Source: Kineothrix sp. MB12-C1 (GTDB lineage: Bacteria > Bacillota > Clostridia > Lachnospirales > Lachnospiraceae). From it: 64,000 nucleotides of DNA. The notes beneath the pieces were generated by a model, which saw nothing but the letters and a program-made list of their open reading frames with translations, was not told the DNA's origin and searched no databases. Made by a program: the position numbers and the translations under genes. Shown piece by piece: positions 25,527 to 33,752 of the stretch (the stretch's first letter is position 1; every line of letters starts with the position of its first letter). The stretch covers positions 2,542,001 through 2,606,000 of the forward strand of contig NZ_CP132957.1 in NCBI RefSeq assembly GCF_030863805.1, read 5' to 3'.

Positions 25527-27200
25527 TTAAAAAATAATGAGCCGGTCGAAGACTCCGTCAACATCTAGCTGTCCATATCCCCATATATTGTTCGGATAAG
25601 TGAGCTCCGGACTACGATATGCTCCTCTGGTAAGAAGGCGGCGTATGTCGGTACCTGTTATTGAAGTATAGTTTCCACGGACGACAGCCCACTCCAAAAG
25701 CATGGCGACAATACCGGTGGCATAAGCTACAGCGGCCCCGGTTCCGGTAGCGGAGCAATAACGGTTGCCCGGAAGCGGACAGTTAAGTTTATATCCGGGA
25801 GCGGCGATATCCGGTTTCACCTGATTTGTGCGGGTGTAACCTCTGCCGGAGTTAATCCATATGTTACCGTCCAGAGGGTTATATGCAGTAACTGTCAAAG
25901 GGCGTGTGGCGTTGCCGGGAGAGGTAATTGTCGTATCCGGATTAGAATCCGGGAAGTAAGTTTCGAGAGAGATTAAATCGCCCGAGGGAAGCCATGAGTG
26001 GAAGGAGAAAGGACCTTCCTCGATGTTGTGAAGATTAAAACTCCATGTGCCGGGAGCGGGATTTTGAAAACGAAGTAGTATGAGTTGTTCGCCGGTCTGT
26101 TCCTCAAAGTTAATATTGTTGGTAAAGAGAGTCCCCTGATCGAAACGGAAGTTGAATTGTTCACATATATTAAGCCTTGGATACATAATGGGTGTGGTTT
26201 CGCCGCTGGGAGAGGTTACCTCTATCGAGAGGTGGCTGGGGGCATAGGGCCATATTTCCATGGCGAACATCCGATCAGGACTTCCTACCTGCAGTTCGAA
26301 AGTGGCATCTTGAAAAGGAGAGACGATATCGCCAAAATAATGTCTTTTGTTGTTTCCTTCATTTCCGGCAGCAATAGAAACACACATCTGCGGCCTGGAA
26401 GTAAGAGTATCCAGGTATCCGGTGGTAATTCCGTGTTCGTCACGGCCGCCCTGACTTGTTCCGAGAGTCACACAGATGGCCAGGGGGCGGCTCAACTTAT
26501 AGGCAATGGATGATAAATAGCGCGCTGCAAAAATAACATCCGATTCTTGATAACAGATGGCATCTTGGGGTACAAAAGCAATTCTTCTCAGACTTGATTT
26601 GGTTTCTTTTAGTTTTACGATGACGAAGTCTGCTTCCGGGACGATTCCGCTGAAATTCTCGGCAGAGTTGGGCTTTCCGCCTATGATTCCGGCAACTGCG
26701 GTGCCGTGCCCCAGGTTATCCTCTGAAGGAACGATGGTCTGAGTCTCTCCGGACATGAGCGCGAGGTTAATAAGCTCCCGGCTGTATTCGGAACCAAAAG
26801 TGAAGCCTTCCGGCGGTATACCTGTCTGTATGGTTTGATCCCATAGAGAAAGGATTCGTGTGCTTCCGTCATTATGCCGAAAGGCAGGATGGGTATAATC
26901 GATGCCGGTATCTATGATTCCGATAATAACCCCTCTTCCGTATAGTGAGAGCGATGAGGTATGATTTATTTGCATAGTTTTGGATTCTTCACCGTTAATT
27001 AAAGCAGATAAGGTAAGAAGAGAGGGAAAGCGGTGGTACGGATGTATGCCGAGATCACAGGCATTGTCCGGGCCACTTGGAATGTGCAGCAAGGAAAATC
27101 TTTCATTTAAAGGGGTAGTATTATTATCGGTATCATAATGTGGCAAAAGGATATTATCAATAATCAAATCATAGAAATCTTCATCGAGTATTTTATTCAT
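25527..27200 (-). CDS. Csp-like subtilase lacking the catalytic serine (copy 1)
   Basis: 557 residues, colinear with the following paralogue over its whole length (shared starts ILDE-x2-YDLIIDNIL, shared YPNNIWGYGQ end), so a tandem duplication. Asp97, His165 and the Asn of SIAAGNEGN are present, while the Ser position is again Gly (GTGAAVAYATG, codon GGG). The two copies use different Gly codons, so this is not a simple recent copy. AGAAAGG lies before the ATG. A role in spore germination is inferred from the family; related S8 proteins of unknown role also exist in Lachnospiraceae. Confidence 0.85.
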   Translation of the reverse strand: MNKILDEDFYDLIIDNILLPHYDTDNNTTPLNERFSLLHIPSGPDNACDLGIHPYHRFPSLLTLSALINGEESKTMQINHTSSLSLYGRGVIIGIIDTGIDYTHPAFRHNDGSTRILSLWDQTIQTGIPPEGFTFGSEYSRELINLALMSGETQTIVPSEDNLGHGTAVAGIIGGKPNSAENFSGIVPEADFVIVKLKETKSSLRRIAFVPQDAICYQESDVIFAARYLSSIAYKLSRPLAICVTLGTSQGGRDEHGITTGYLDTLTSRPQMCVSIAAGNEGNNKRHYFGDIVSPFQDATFELQVGSPDRMFAMEIWPYAPSHLSIEVTSPSGETTPIMYPRLNICEQFNFRFDQGTLFTNNINFEEQTGEQLILLRFQNPAPGTWSFNLHNIEEGPFSFHSWLPSGDLISLETYFPDSNPDTTITSPGNATRPLTVTAYNPLDGNIWINSGRGYTRTNQVKPDIAAPGYKLNCPLPGNRYCSATGTGAAVAYATGIVAMLLEWAVVRGNYTSITGTDIRRLLTRGAYRSPELTYPNNIWGYGQLDVDGVFDRLIIF

Positions 27201-27266
27201 AAAATAAGCGAACCTTTCTAGCCTTATGCTATATTTTATATTCTATGAGTAAAAATCTTTAATAGA

Positions 27267-27449
27267 ACAAAAGTGTGCTTCGCCCACTTTCGTGGTTAAA
27301 AGCTTTGGCAGCACAGCTTTTGTTTCGCGCGCGTAGCTGCGCATTGCTTGCCCGCAGGGCTTTATTCTATAGGATTAACACTTTTATATTTTATTGTAAC
27401 AAGGTCTTTCCTATAGAAAAACAAAAGTGTGCTTCGCCCACGCTCGTGG
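27267..27449. repeat. Direct repeat pair in the gap upstream of the subtilases
   Basis: ACAAAAGTGTGCTTCGCCCA occurs at 27267-27286 and 27421-27440, each followed by a CGTGG word, with GC-rich text between (27320-27360) unlike the neighbours. No gene is seen in 27201-27514; a 73-codon frame at 27275 lies across the repeats without a ribosome site. Confidence 0.6.
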
Positions 27450-27514
27450 CCGAATCCCAATACAGAAAAAAAGTGGCTAGGGTAAAGTTTTTGTAGGATA
27501 TTAATTGAATAAAA

Positions 27515-29112
27515 AGAGAACGCCTCTTTGTGTTATGATTTTAACGACTAAGAAAAAATCGGACACAAAGGAAGGTGCTCTCTATGATTAAAAGTATACA
27601 ACAGTTTGAAGAAAATGGGGCAAAAAATTTAACAGGAGTTCTGGAAAAGTTTTTGAAAGATCCTCAACAACAAGCAGAGTTTATCTATGGAATTACAGAT
27701 AGTGTAGTACAGTTAGGACTGGACATGATTGCGGAGACTTTTGAAAGTATGGATGAAGAACTGAGAAACAGCGGATACAGAAGGAGAAACTGGGTCATAA
27801 GCAGACGAGATGAAACATCCCTGATTACCAGCCTTGGAACTGTGAGATATTGCAAGACACTGTTTAAGAACAAGAAGACTGGAGCCTGTGAATATCTGCT
27901 AGATCGGATCATGGGATTAGAAAGCCATGTAAGGATGACAGAAGATGCACAGGCGCAGATGCTTGAGGAAGCGGTCGACAGTAGCTATCGCAAAGGAGGA
28001 ATCAGAGCCAGTCTTTCCGAAAAAGTCAGCAAACAGACAGTAAAAAATAAGATACATGATCTGAAATTTCATACAAAACCAGAAAAAATAGAGAATAAAA
28101 AACAGGTTTCCTATCTTTATATTGATGCAGATGAAGATCATGTGTCATTGCAGTATCTCGAGAAAAAGGGAGATATCACGAAACCTCGAAGCAACACCAG
28201 TATGCCTAAAATAGCCTATGTATATGAAGGTGCGGAATCAGAAGCGCCTAAAAGCGAAAGGTTTAAGCTGATCAATCCGAAGTACTTTGGGGGCATATAT
28301 GAGGGAAGCAAAGGAGTAGAACAGTTCTGGCGAGAGATTTATGAGTATATCAGCGCCACCTATGACATGGATGCCATAAAACAGATTTATATTAATGGAG
28401 ATGGTGCAGCCTGGATAAAAAGCGGACGTAAATTTATAGCCGGATCAACCTTCGTACTGGATAAATTCCATATGCAGAAATATATCACAGCAGCAACTTC
28501 GCATTTAATGGATTCGTCAGAGGATGCAAGAAGTGAACTGTATGGTGCCATACACAAGAGAGCGAAATGGATGGCATCCGAGACCTTTGAAAAAATCCTG
28601 AATATAACAGAAAACGAAGCACAAAGGAAAAAGGTAGAAAGTAGTATGGCTTATATCCTAGGGCATTGGGATGGGATCATGCAGGGTTTGAGAAATAAAG
28701 AAACACAAGTGGGATGCAGTGCAGAAGGACATGTGAGCCATATCTACGCAGACAGGATGAGTTCCAGACCATTAGGGTGGAGTAAGCATGGAGTTCACCA
28801 AATGGCAAAGCTAAGGATTTATAAAGCAAACAAAGGAAATATGTTGGAGTTGGTGAGAATGCAAAAGCAGGAGTTGCCCATAGCAGTGGGTACAGAAGAA
28901 AGAATCTATTTAAGCAGCGAGATGTTTCGATCGGAAAGCAAGCGACTGACAGAGGAACAACGCTATGTAGAAAGGATAACTCATAGCATTCCCTTTCCAG
29001 AAGTGAAAAAGATAGCTTATTTTAAAAACCACATTTGGGGATTGTAAAAAGAATAGAAAGTAGGTATATTGTGAAAAGAGGTTAAATCTAAAACACATCA
29101 AGGGGATTCTCT
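27515..29112 (+). mobile_element. ISLre2-family insertion sequence
   Basis: About 1.6 kb with one transposase gene. Imperfect terminal inverted repeats of about 30 bp: left AGAGAACGCCTCTTTGTGTT..., right (reverse complement) AGAGAATCCCCTTGATGTGT..., both ending TTTAAC or TTTTAAC. Target duplication not identified. The element appears intact. Confidence 0.8.
27584..29047 (+). CDS. ISLre2 family transposase (UPF0236)
   Basis: 487 residues from ATG 27584 (GGAAGG seven bases upstream). Seen: RRRNWVISRRDETSLITSLGTVRYCKTLF, YLYIDADEDHVSLQ with an acidic DxDxD cluster, IYINGDGAAWIKSG, FVLDKFHMQKYI and a late YADRMSSRPLGWSKHG; all are characteristic of the ISLre2/UPF0236 group with a DDE-like core. 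No frameshift or stop inside, so possibly active. The only transposase in the window. Confidence 0.9.
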   Translation: MIKSIQQFEENGAKNLTGVLEKFLKDPQQQAEFIYGITDSVVQLGLDMIAETFESMDEELRNSGYRRRNWVISRRDETSLITSLGTVRYCKTLFKNKKTGACEYLLDRIMGLESHVRMTEDAQAQMLEEAVDSSYRKGGIRASLSEKVSKQTVKNKIHDLKFHTKPEKIENKKQVSYLYIDADEDHVSLQYLEKKGDITKPRSNTSMPKIAYVYEGAESEAPKSERFKLINPKYFGGIYEGSKGVEQFWREIYEYISATYDMDAIKQIYINGDGAAWIKSGRKFIAGSTFVLDKFHMQKYITAATSHLMDSSEDARSELYGAIHKRAKWMASETFEKILNITENEAQRKKVESSMAYILGHWDGIMQGLRNKETQVGCSAEGHVSHIYADRMSSRPLGWSKHGVHQMAKLRIYKANKGNMLELVRMQKQELPIAVGTEERIYLSSEMFRSESKRLTEEQRYVERITHSIPFPEVKKIAYFKNHIWGL

Positions 29113-29162
29113 ACCCAATTAAATCCTACAGTAAATTTACGCTATCAAAAAAGTGGGAACGT

Positions 29163-29192
29163 TTGCAAAGGCGAGTTGTCCTGTGATATAAT
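29163..29192 (+). promoter_or_regulatory. Promoter of the thioesterase gene
   Basis: TTGCAA, 18-bp spacer, TATAAT, just after the IS and 19 nt before a dispersed repeat that would lie in the 5' leader. Confidence 0.7.
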
Positions 29193-29210
29193 TAAACTAT
29201 TAATACGAAA

Positions 29211-29267
29211 TAACTATTCAGTAGGTCTGCCCATTTGCTGCGCTGACCGTAATAATGTATGGTAAGA
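29211..29267 (+). repeat. Dispersed repeat, A form
   Basis: TAACTATTCAGTAGGTCTG start and the GACCG side of the hairpin; one stem mismatch (GCCC opposite GCGC). Ends 17 nt before the thioesterase ATG. Confidence 0.7.
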
Positions 29268-29284
29268 TAAGGTGGTAATGGTGG

Positions 29285-29998
29285 ATGTATAAATTTGACG
29301 GGCGCATACGCTACAGTGAGGTGGACAGCGAAGGAAAGTTATCTCTGGAAGCGCTTTTGAATTATTTTCAGGATTGTTCGACATTTCATTCCGAAGAAAT
29401 TGGAGTAGGACTGAAATATTTGGTGGATAGACAGATGGCATGGCTTTTGTCGGCATGGCAGATTGTTGTCAAGAGGTATCCGGTACTTTGTGAGAAGGTG
29501 ATTATCGGAACGGCACCTTATGAATTCAAAGGTTTTATGGGATGCCGTAACTTTTTGATGGAAACGGAGAGCGGAGAGCGGCTTGCTTATGCTAATACGG
29601 TATGGACACTAATGGATATGGAGCATATGCGTCCCGCCAGAATTCCTAAGGAGTTGCAAGATGCCTATGTTCTGGAAGAGAGGCTTACGATGGATTATGC
29701 ACCCCGCAAGATAGCCCTTCCCCGGATGGAGGGGGAGCTTAGAGAGAATCTGGAAGTAAGGCAGCACCACCTCGATACGAATCTCCATGTGAACAATGGT
29801 CAATACATACGGATGGCTATGGAATATTTACCGGAGGGGTTTAGTATATGGCAAATGCGGGCAGAATATAAGCAACAGGCCCATCTCGGCGATATTATTA
29901 TGCCGAAGGTATACATGCCGGAGGAGGAAGTCTGTCTGATTGCGTTGAATAATGAAGAGGGGCAGCCTTACTGCATTACGGAATTTTTGTGTCGGTAG
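29285..29998 (+). CDS. Acyl-ACP thioesterase
   Basis: 237 residues with two hot-dog domains. First domain YKFDGRIRYSEVDSEGKLSLEALLNYFQDCSTFHSE; second begins EVRQHHLDTNLHVNNGQYIRMAMEYLP, the FatA/FatB-type region with catalytic Asp/Asn/His residues. Hydrolyses acyl-ACP to free fatty acid in the cytoplasm. GGTGGTAATGGTGG precedes the ATG. Confidence 0.88.
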   Translation: MYKFDGRIRYSEVDSEGKLSLEALLNYFQDCSTFHSEEIGVGLKYLVDRQMAWLLSAWQIVVKRYPVLCEKVIIGTAPYEFKGFMGCRNFLMETESGERLAYANTVWTLMDMEHMRPARIPKELQDAYVLEERLTMDYAPRKIALPRMEGELRENLEVRQHHLDTNLHVNNGQYIRMAMEYLPEGFSIWQMRAEYKQQAHLGDIIMPKVYMPEEEVCLIALNNEEGQPYCITEFLCR

Positions 29999-30032
29999 AA
30001 CCGGCAGGTCTGAAAGGAATACGGATAGAGAT

Positions 30033-30875
30033 ATGATAAAATTGGGAGAGATACAGAACCTGGAAGTTGTAAAAAAAGTAGATTTTGGTGTATACCTTGC
30101 GACAGAAGGTGAAAATGCGGAAGAAAGGGTACTTCTTCCGGAAAAGCAGGTTCCTGAAGGAACTGAAATCGGAGATACCGTACGGGTGTTTATATACAGG
30201 GATTCTAACGACCGGCTCATTGCTACGACTAGAGAGGCGGCACTTACTTTGGGAGAGGTAGCTCTTTTGAAAGTAGCCCAGGTAGCTAGGATCGGTGCCT
30301 TTTTGGATTGGGGACTCGAGAAGCAATTGCTGCTTCCCTTCAAGGAACAGACTTGGCAGGTGCGAGAGGGCGAAGAATGTCTGGCGGCGCTTTATATCGA
30401 CAAGAGCAACAGACTGTGTGCGACGATGAAGGTATATCATTATCTGGATACGAATAGTCCTTATAAAAAGGATGATCGTGTTACCGGGCGTGTTTATGAG
30501 ATTAGTAGGGAGTTCGGTGCCTTTGTAGCGGTAGATGATAAATACTCGGGCTTGATTTCTGTAAAAGAGATGTACGGACCGGTTCGCGAAGGGGATATTG
30601 TGACTGCGAGGGTCGCAAGTGTGAAGGAAGACGGGAAACTCGATCTTAGCATTCGTGAGAAGGCATATATTCAGATCGGTACCGATGCGGATCAGATCAT
30701 GGAAGTAATTGAGAGCAGAGGAGGCGAGCTTCCTTTTAATGATAAAGCGGATCCGGAGACTATTAAACGAGAAATGGATATGAGTAAGAATGAGTTCAAG
30801 CGTGCGGTGGGACGACTGCTGAAGGAAGGCAAGATAACGATCGGTGATAGTTATATAAAAAAATGTGACGTATAG
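30033..30875 (+). CDS. CvfB-like S1 RNA-binding protein
   Basis: 280 residues with tandem S1-type domains (KLGEIQNLEVVKKVDFGVYLA; ARIGAFLDWGLEKQLLLPFKEQ; GRVYEISREFGAFVAVDDKYSGLI) and a C-terminal winged helix (MSKNEFKRAVGRLLKEGKITI). Fits the CvfB/YitL family, which affects virulence factor and RNA metabolism in staphylococci. Start ATG 30033 chosen for GAAAGGAAT and the family N-terminus; the open frame extends into the thioesterase gene. Confidence 0.88.
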   Translation: MIKLGEIQNLEVVKKVDFGVYLATEGENAEERVLLPEKQVPEGTEIGDTVRVFIYRDSNDRLIATTREAALTLGEVALLKVAQVARIGAFLDWGLEKQLLLPFKEQTWQVREGEECLAALYIDKSNRLCATMKVYHYLDTNSPYKKDDRVTGRVYEISREFGAFVAVDDKYSGLISVKEMYGPVREGDIVTARVASVKEDGKLDLSIREKAYIQIGTDADQIMEVIESRGGELPFNDKADPETIKREMDMSKNEFKRAVGRLLKEGKITIGDSYIKKCDV

Positions 30876-30883
30876 GTTATCTG

Positions 30884-31024
30884 GTAACAGTTCAGCCATC
30901 AACACCGCGAGGTGTTTTGGTGAGCGAAGATCATAGAAAACCCGAGTTTGGCAAGCGCGAAATACTGCTATGGAGTATTTCTGCGCATAAATTGTTGCTA
31001 GGAAGCCGTAGGCTGAATAGTAAC
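30884..31024. repeat. Dispersed repeat, 141-nt form
   Basis: Ends GTAACAGTTCAGCC and GGCTGAATAGTAAC are inverted repeats (12 of 14 match) and the rest of the element folds further (ACACC/GGTGT, AATACT/AGTATT). The start word TTCAGCCATCAAC recurs at 56379-56391. It begins 9 nt after the CvfB stop. No gene in 30876-31174. Confidence 0.7.
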
Positions 31025-31041
31025 GTTATCTGATAATTAGC

Positions 31042-31070
31042 TTGCATATTCACTGTAAAATAAGTATAAT
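31042..31070 (+). promoter_or_regulatory. Promoter of the small unknown gene and CPBP gene
   Basis: TTGCAT, 17-bp spacer, TATAAT, ten bases before the next dispersed repeat, so the repeat forms the start of the transcript. Confidence 0.75.
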
Positions 31071-31080
31071 CATGATGTAA

Positions 31081-31141
31081 TAACTATTCAATAGATCTGC
31101 GCATTCACTGCGCTGACCGTGAGAATACGTGGAACAGTTAC
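31081..31141 (+). repeat. Dispersed repeat, A form
   Basis: TAACTATTCAATAG start, GCGC/GCGC hairpin, GGAACAGTTAC end. Lies in the 5' leader, 33 nt before the start codon. Confidence 0.75.
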
Positions 31142-31174
31142 AATAAAAGACTTAATATTAGAAGGGAGAATAAA

Positions 31175-31408
31175 ATGAAAGTACAAAATATTAGAGATAT
31201 TGATAAGTTCTTTAAAGTAGTAGATAGCTGTGTAGGTAAGGTGGAATTGGTAACGGGAGAGGGAGACAGATTGAATCTGAAGTCTAAGCTTTCTCAGTAT
31301 GTATCTATGGCGAATATTTTCTCTGATGGAACGATTGCAGAGCTTGAGTTAATTGCTTATGAGCCGGAAGATATTACGAAATTAGTTAACTTTATGATGG
31401 AGAATTAG
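31175..31408 (+). CDS. Conserved small protein of unknown function (77 aa)
   Basis: 77 residues, ATG with AGAAGGGAG upstream, behind a good promoter. No membrane segment or signal; sequence has VELVTGEGDRLNLKSKLSQY and ends in NFMMEN, a compact alpha/beta pattern. I do not recognise a characterised family. It sits 14 nt before the CPBP gene and is probably co-transcribed with it. Confidence 0.7.
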   Translation: MKVQNIRDIDKFFKVVDSCVGKVELVTGEGDRLNLKSKLSQYVSMANIFSDGTIAELELIAYEPEDITKLVNFMMEN

Positions 31409-31422
31409 GATAAGGATAGTAA

Positions 31423-32334
31423 ATGAACAGTAAAAAGGTAAATAGGATTTTCCTGGCAATAATTTTAATCCATATTGTGGTCGTTGTACTGCTTGGAATG
31501 GTAAGTCCTTTTTTTACATTGTCAATCGTGCCTAACTTTATATTTAGTCAGATAATCGTGCTGGCTCCGGCTCTTATTGGTGTAGCGCTTTCCGGAGAAA
31601 ATCTCATTAAGCTTTCCGGTTTTCGAAAGATAAAGATATCTTCGGTGCTGATGATTATTCTTTTTACGTTTCTGGCTATGCCTTTGACTACTGTAATCAA
31701 TGCAATTTCCATGTTATTTGTGGATAACACGGTAGCAGCAATTAGTGGGGATATCTTAGGAGTCCCCTTTTTTGTTATGCTTTTCATTATTGGTATTTTA
31801 GGTCCATTCAGTGAAGAACTGATTTTTAGGGGTATTATCTATCAGGGCTATAAGAAATCGGGAACAACGTTTATGTCACTTTTGTTGTCGGCGTGCCTGT
31901 TTTCCCTTATGCATATGAATTTTAACCAGGCGGCTTACGCGCTCGTAATCGGTATGATTCTCGCGCTTCTTGTAGAAGCTACGGGCAGCCTGTGGAGTTC
32001 CATTCTGTTCCATATCATATTCAATTCTCAGCAAGTGTGTCTTATGTATTTATACGATATTATGGGTGGGGGAAGTTTAGAAGAGATGCAGACGGGATTT
32101 ACTACGGATATGATGGTTATGGCAATTAGTGCTTATCTCATCATTGCAGCCGTGACGACAACCTTAGCGGGCTGTGTGCTCGCGTGGATTGCTAAAAATG
32201 AAAAGCGCGAAGAAAATCTCCGCGCTGTGTGGGCCGATAGGAAGAATAAAACAGGTAATCCTATGGTTACTGTGCCGCTTTTAGTAGCAATTGTTCTGGC
32301 ACTTTTCTATATGAGTCTTGATTTTGTCATATAG
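31423..32334 (+). CDS. CPBP family intramembrane glutamic endopeptidase
   Basis: 303 residues with about seven to eight membrane segments. Catalytic motifs: SEELIFRGIIYQ (EExxxR), LMHMNFNQ and HIIFNS. Members process prenylated or other membrane proteins; some give bacteriocin self-immunity. No bacteriocin gene is seen nearby, so the role is open. ATG start; the upstream site is weak (AGGATAAGG). Confidence 0.88.
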   Translation: MNSKKVNRIFLAIILIHIVVVVLLGMVSPFFTLSIVPNFIFSQIIVLAPALIGVALSGENLIKLSGFRKIKISSVLMIILFTFLAMPLTTVINAISMLFVDNTVAAISGDILGVPFFVMLFIIGILGPFSEELIFRGIIYQGYKKSGTTFMSLLLSACLFSLMHMNFNQAAYALVIGMILALLVEATGSLWSSILFHIIFNSQQVCLMYLYDIMGGGSLEEMQTGFTTDMMVMAISAYLIIAAVTTTLAGCVLAWIAKNEKREENLRAVWADRKNKTGNPMVTVPLLVAIVLALFYMSLDFVI

Positions 32335-32347
32335 TGATAGAATCTAT

Positions 32348-32374
32348 GTAACAGTTCAGTAGCCTCACTGTTAC
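32348..32374 (+). repeat. Dispersed repeat, 27-nt B form
   Basis: GTAACAGTTCAG ... CACTGTTAC, 13 nt after the CPBP stop. Followed by a GC-rich hairpin CTTGTCCGC-AA-GCGGACAAG (32386-32405). Confidence 0.65.
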
Positions 32375-32437
32375 GAATTATACCTTGTCCGCAAGCGGAC
32401 AAGATATGTTTCTTGCACACTCGCTTTGCTCGGCGCA

Positions 32438-32462
32438 GTATAATATTGTTAAAATATTATAC
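32438..32462. terminator. Palindrome at the end of the yjfB-like gene
   Basis: GTATAATATT-GTTAA-AATATTATAC, perfect 10-bp arms, immediately downstream of the minus-strand stop. AT-only stem without strong U-tract; weak terminator candidate. Confidence 0.4.
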
Positions 32463-32463
32463 A

Positions 32464-32652
32464 CTATACAAATAAATCAATATTTCCGCCAATGGCGGGA
32501 TTTACCGATAATTCCATGGAGGACTTCATCATGTCCACCATTTCACCACCGACAGATTCCATGCTGTCTAATGACTTGGAAAGCATGGCAACACTTACAT
32601 CAGACATTGTCTGCACTTGTGCAAGTGACATTGATAATGCAGGAATATCCAT
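32464..32652 (-). CDS. YjfB-like putative motility protein
   Basis: 62 residues from ATG 32652 with GGAGG eight bases upstream. The family pattern is clear: MDIPALSMSLAQVQ start, VAMLSKSLDSMESVGGEM middle, and the hallmark end SVNPAIGGNIDLFV. YjfB proteins are under the motility sigma factor in Bacillus; their biochemical role is unknown. Consistent with the flagellar genes at 45-51 kb. Lies divergently before the GT26 gene. Confidence 0.82.
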   Translation of the reverse strand: MDIPALSMSLAQVQTMSDVSVAMLSKSLDSMESVGGEMVDMMKSSMELSVNPAIGGNIDLFV

Positions 32653-32804
32653 AATTACCACCTCCGTATATTGTAGTTGTTATTCTTATGTATATTAATA
32701 TTGCAAGTATATCATATTTTTGCTATACTTGACAAGTCGGGAAAAGACGGAAGATATTGCCGGGGAATTATATTTGGAGCATATGGAGAAATGATGGTGA
32801 AGAT

Positions 32805-33488
32805 ATGCAGAAAATGGATATTTTAGGAATTACACTTACCGATTATTCTCTCAAGGAATCGCTTTTTCTGGTGGATAGTTTTATGAAAAAAGGTGCGCTC
32901 AGTACAATTCTTTATGTGACGACACCAATGCTCATATTGGCAGGAAAAGATGAATGCGAAAAGGAACGGATAGAATCCATGGATATGACGCTGTGTGGAG
33001 AAGCCGATATCTTGCGAGTAGCAAAGATTGATTCCAAAAGTCGTTTGTACGAAGTGGAACATCTCGTTTTTTTGAAAGAATTCTTAAGACGAATTGCGCG
33101 AAATGCCCAGACTGTATATTTACTTTCCGATTCGCCGGAGGATATAGAGAATCTGAAGCGTGAATTGAAGGATTTCCAGAGGGGAATTGTAATCAGTGGC
33201 CTTCAGATTATTGATGGGTCGACTCGGAAGGTAGAGGATGTTGTGAACAATATTAACGATATTGCTCCTTCGGTCATTATCTCAAGGATGCCTTGGGGAA
33301 TGCAGGAAAAGTGGATGCAAGATGCAAAGCCGTATATTAACGCCGAAGTATGGCTCGGGATTTCACGCGATATGAAGTTGGGAGAACATCGTGAATCTTT
33401 ACAGAAGAAAGCAGTGAGCCGAATTTACAAGAAGATGTTCCATAAACGTGTGAACAGATACAATGGAGAAAATGAAAAGAATCGGTGA
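32805..33488 (+). CDS. WecG/TagA/CpsF family glycosyltransferase (GT26)
   Basis: About 227 residues. MDILGITLTDYSLKESLFLVDSF and YVTTPMLILAGKD at the start, RLYEVEHLVFLKEFLRRIA, VYLLSDSPEDIENLK, and SVIISRMPWGMQEKWM near the C-terminus fit the family, which transfers ManNAc or related sugars to lipid-linked glycan precursors for wall polymers. The G-x-PxQE loop of classic TagA appears as MPWGMQEKW, slightly changed. Start ATG 32805 preceded by GGTGA; longer frame from 32757 is possible. Confidence 0.8.
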   Translation: MQKMDILGITLTDYSLKESLFLVDSFMKKGALSTILYVTTPMLILAGKDECEKERIESMDMTLCGEADILRVAKIDSKSRLYEVEHLVFLKEFLRRIARNAQTVYLLSDSPEDIENLKRELKDFQRGIVISGLQIIDGSTRKVEDVVNNINDIAPSVIISRMPWGMQEKWMQDAKPYINAEVWLGISRDMKLGEHRESLQKKAVSRIYKKMFHKRVNRYNGENEKNR

Positions 33489-33528
33489 GCAGATTTGAAA
33501 TGGAAAAGTTTCAAGTCTGCCTTTTTTA
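33489..33528 (+). terminator. Terminator after the GT26 gene
   Basis: GCAGATTTGAAA / TTTCAAGTCTGC stem with one mismatch and a CTTTTTT tract. The rest of 33529-33752 is AT-rich with no gene. Confidence 0.85.
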
Positions 33529-33752
33529 TGTAATAGGAAGCACACTTTTATTTTGCTTGTGGAAGTTGACGAGGGAATAAAAAGTGTTTATATTATAAAA
33601 GACATAAAAAATACACAAAAAAGTCAAGAATTAGTATGGATTTTTTTGTAGTTTTAAATTAAGATAGAAAGTGGGTGTAGAAAAAACAGATTTCTATCTA
33701 AATTATGCTTTGTATAAATTGTATATAAAGCTAAAAAAGAAGGAGTGGGGAA

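Noticed and set aside
23832-27200. Active serine proteases
   Set aside because: Both have Gly at the catalytic Ser position, checked on the nucleotide sequence.
27515-29112. ISLre2 element as source of the dispersed repeats
   Set aside because: Its terminal repeats begin AGAGAA and share nothing with the GTAAC ends.
29976-30905. 309-codon minus-strand frame opposite the CvfB-like gene
   Set aside because: Shadow of a real S1-domain gene on the other strand, with no start signal.
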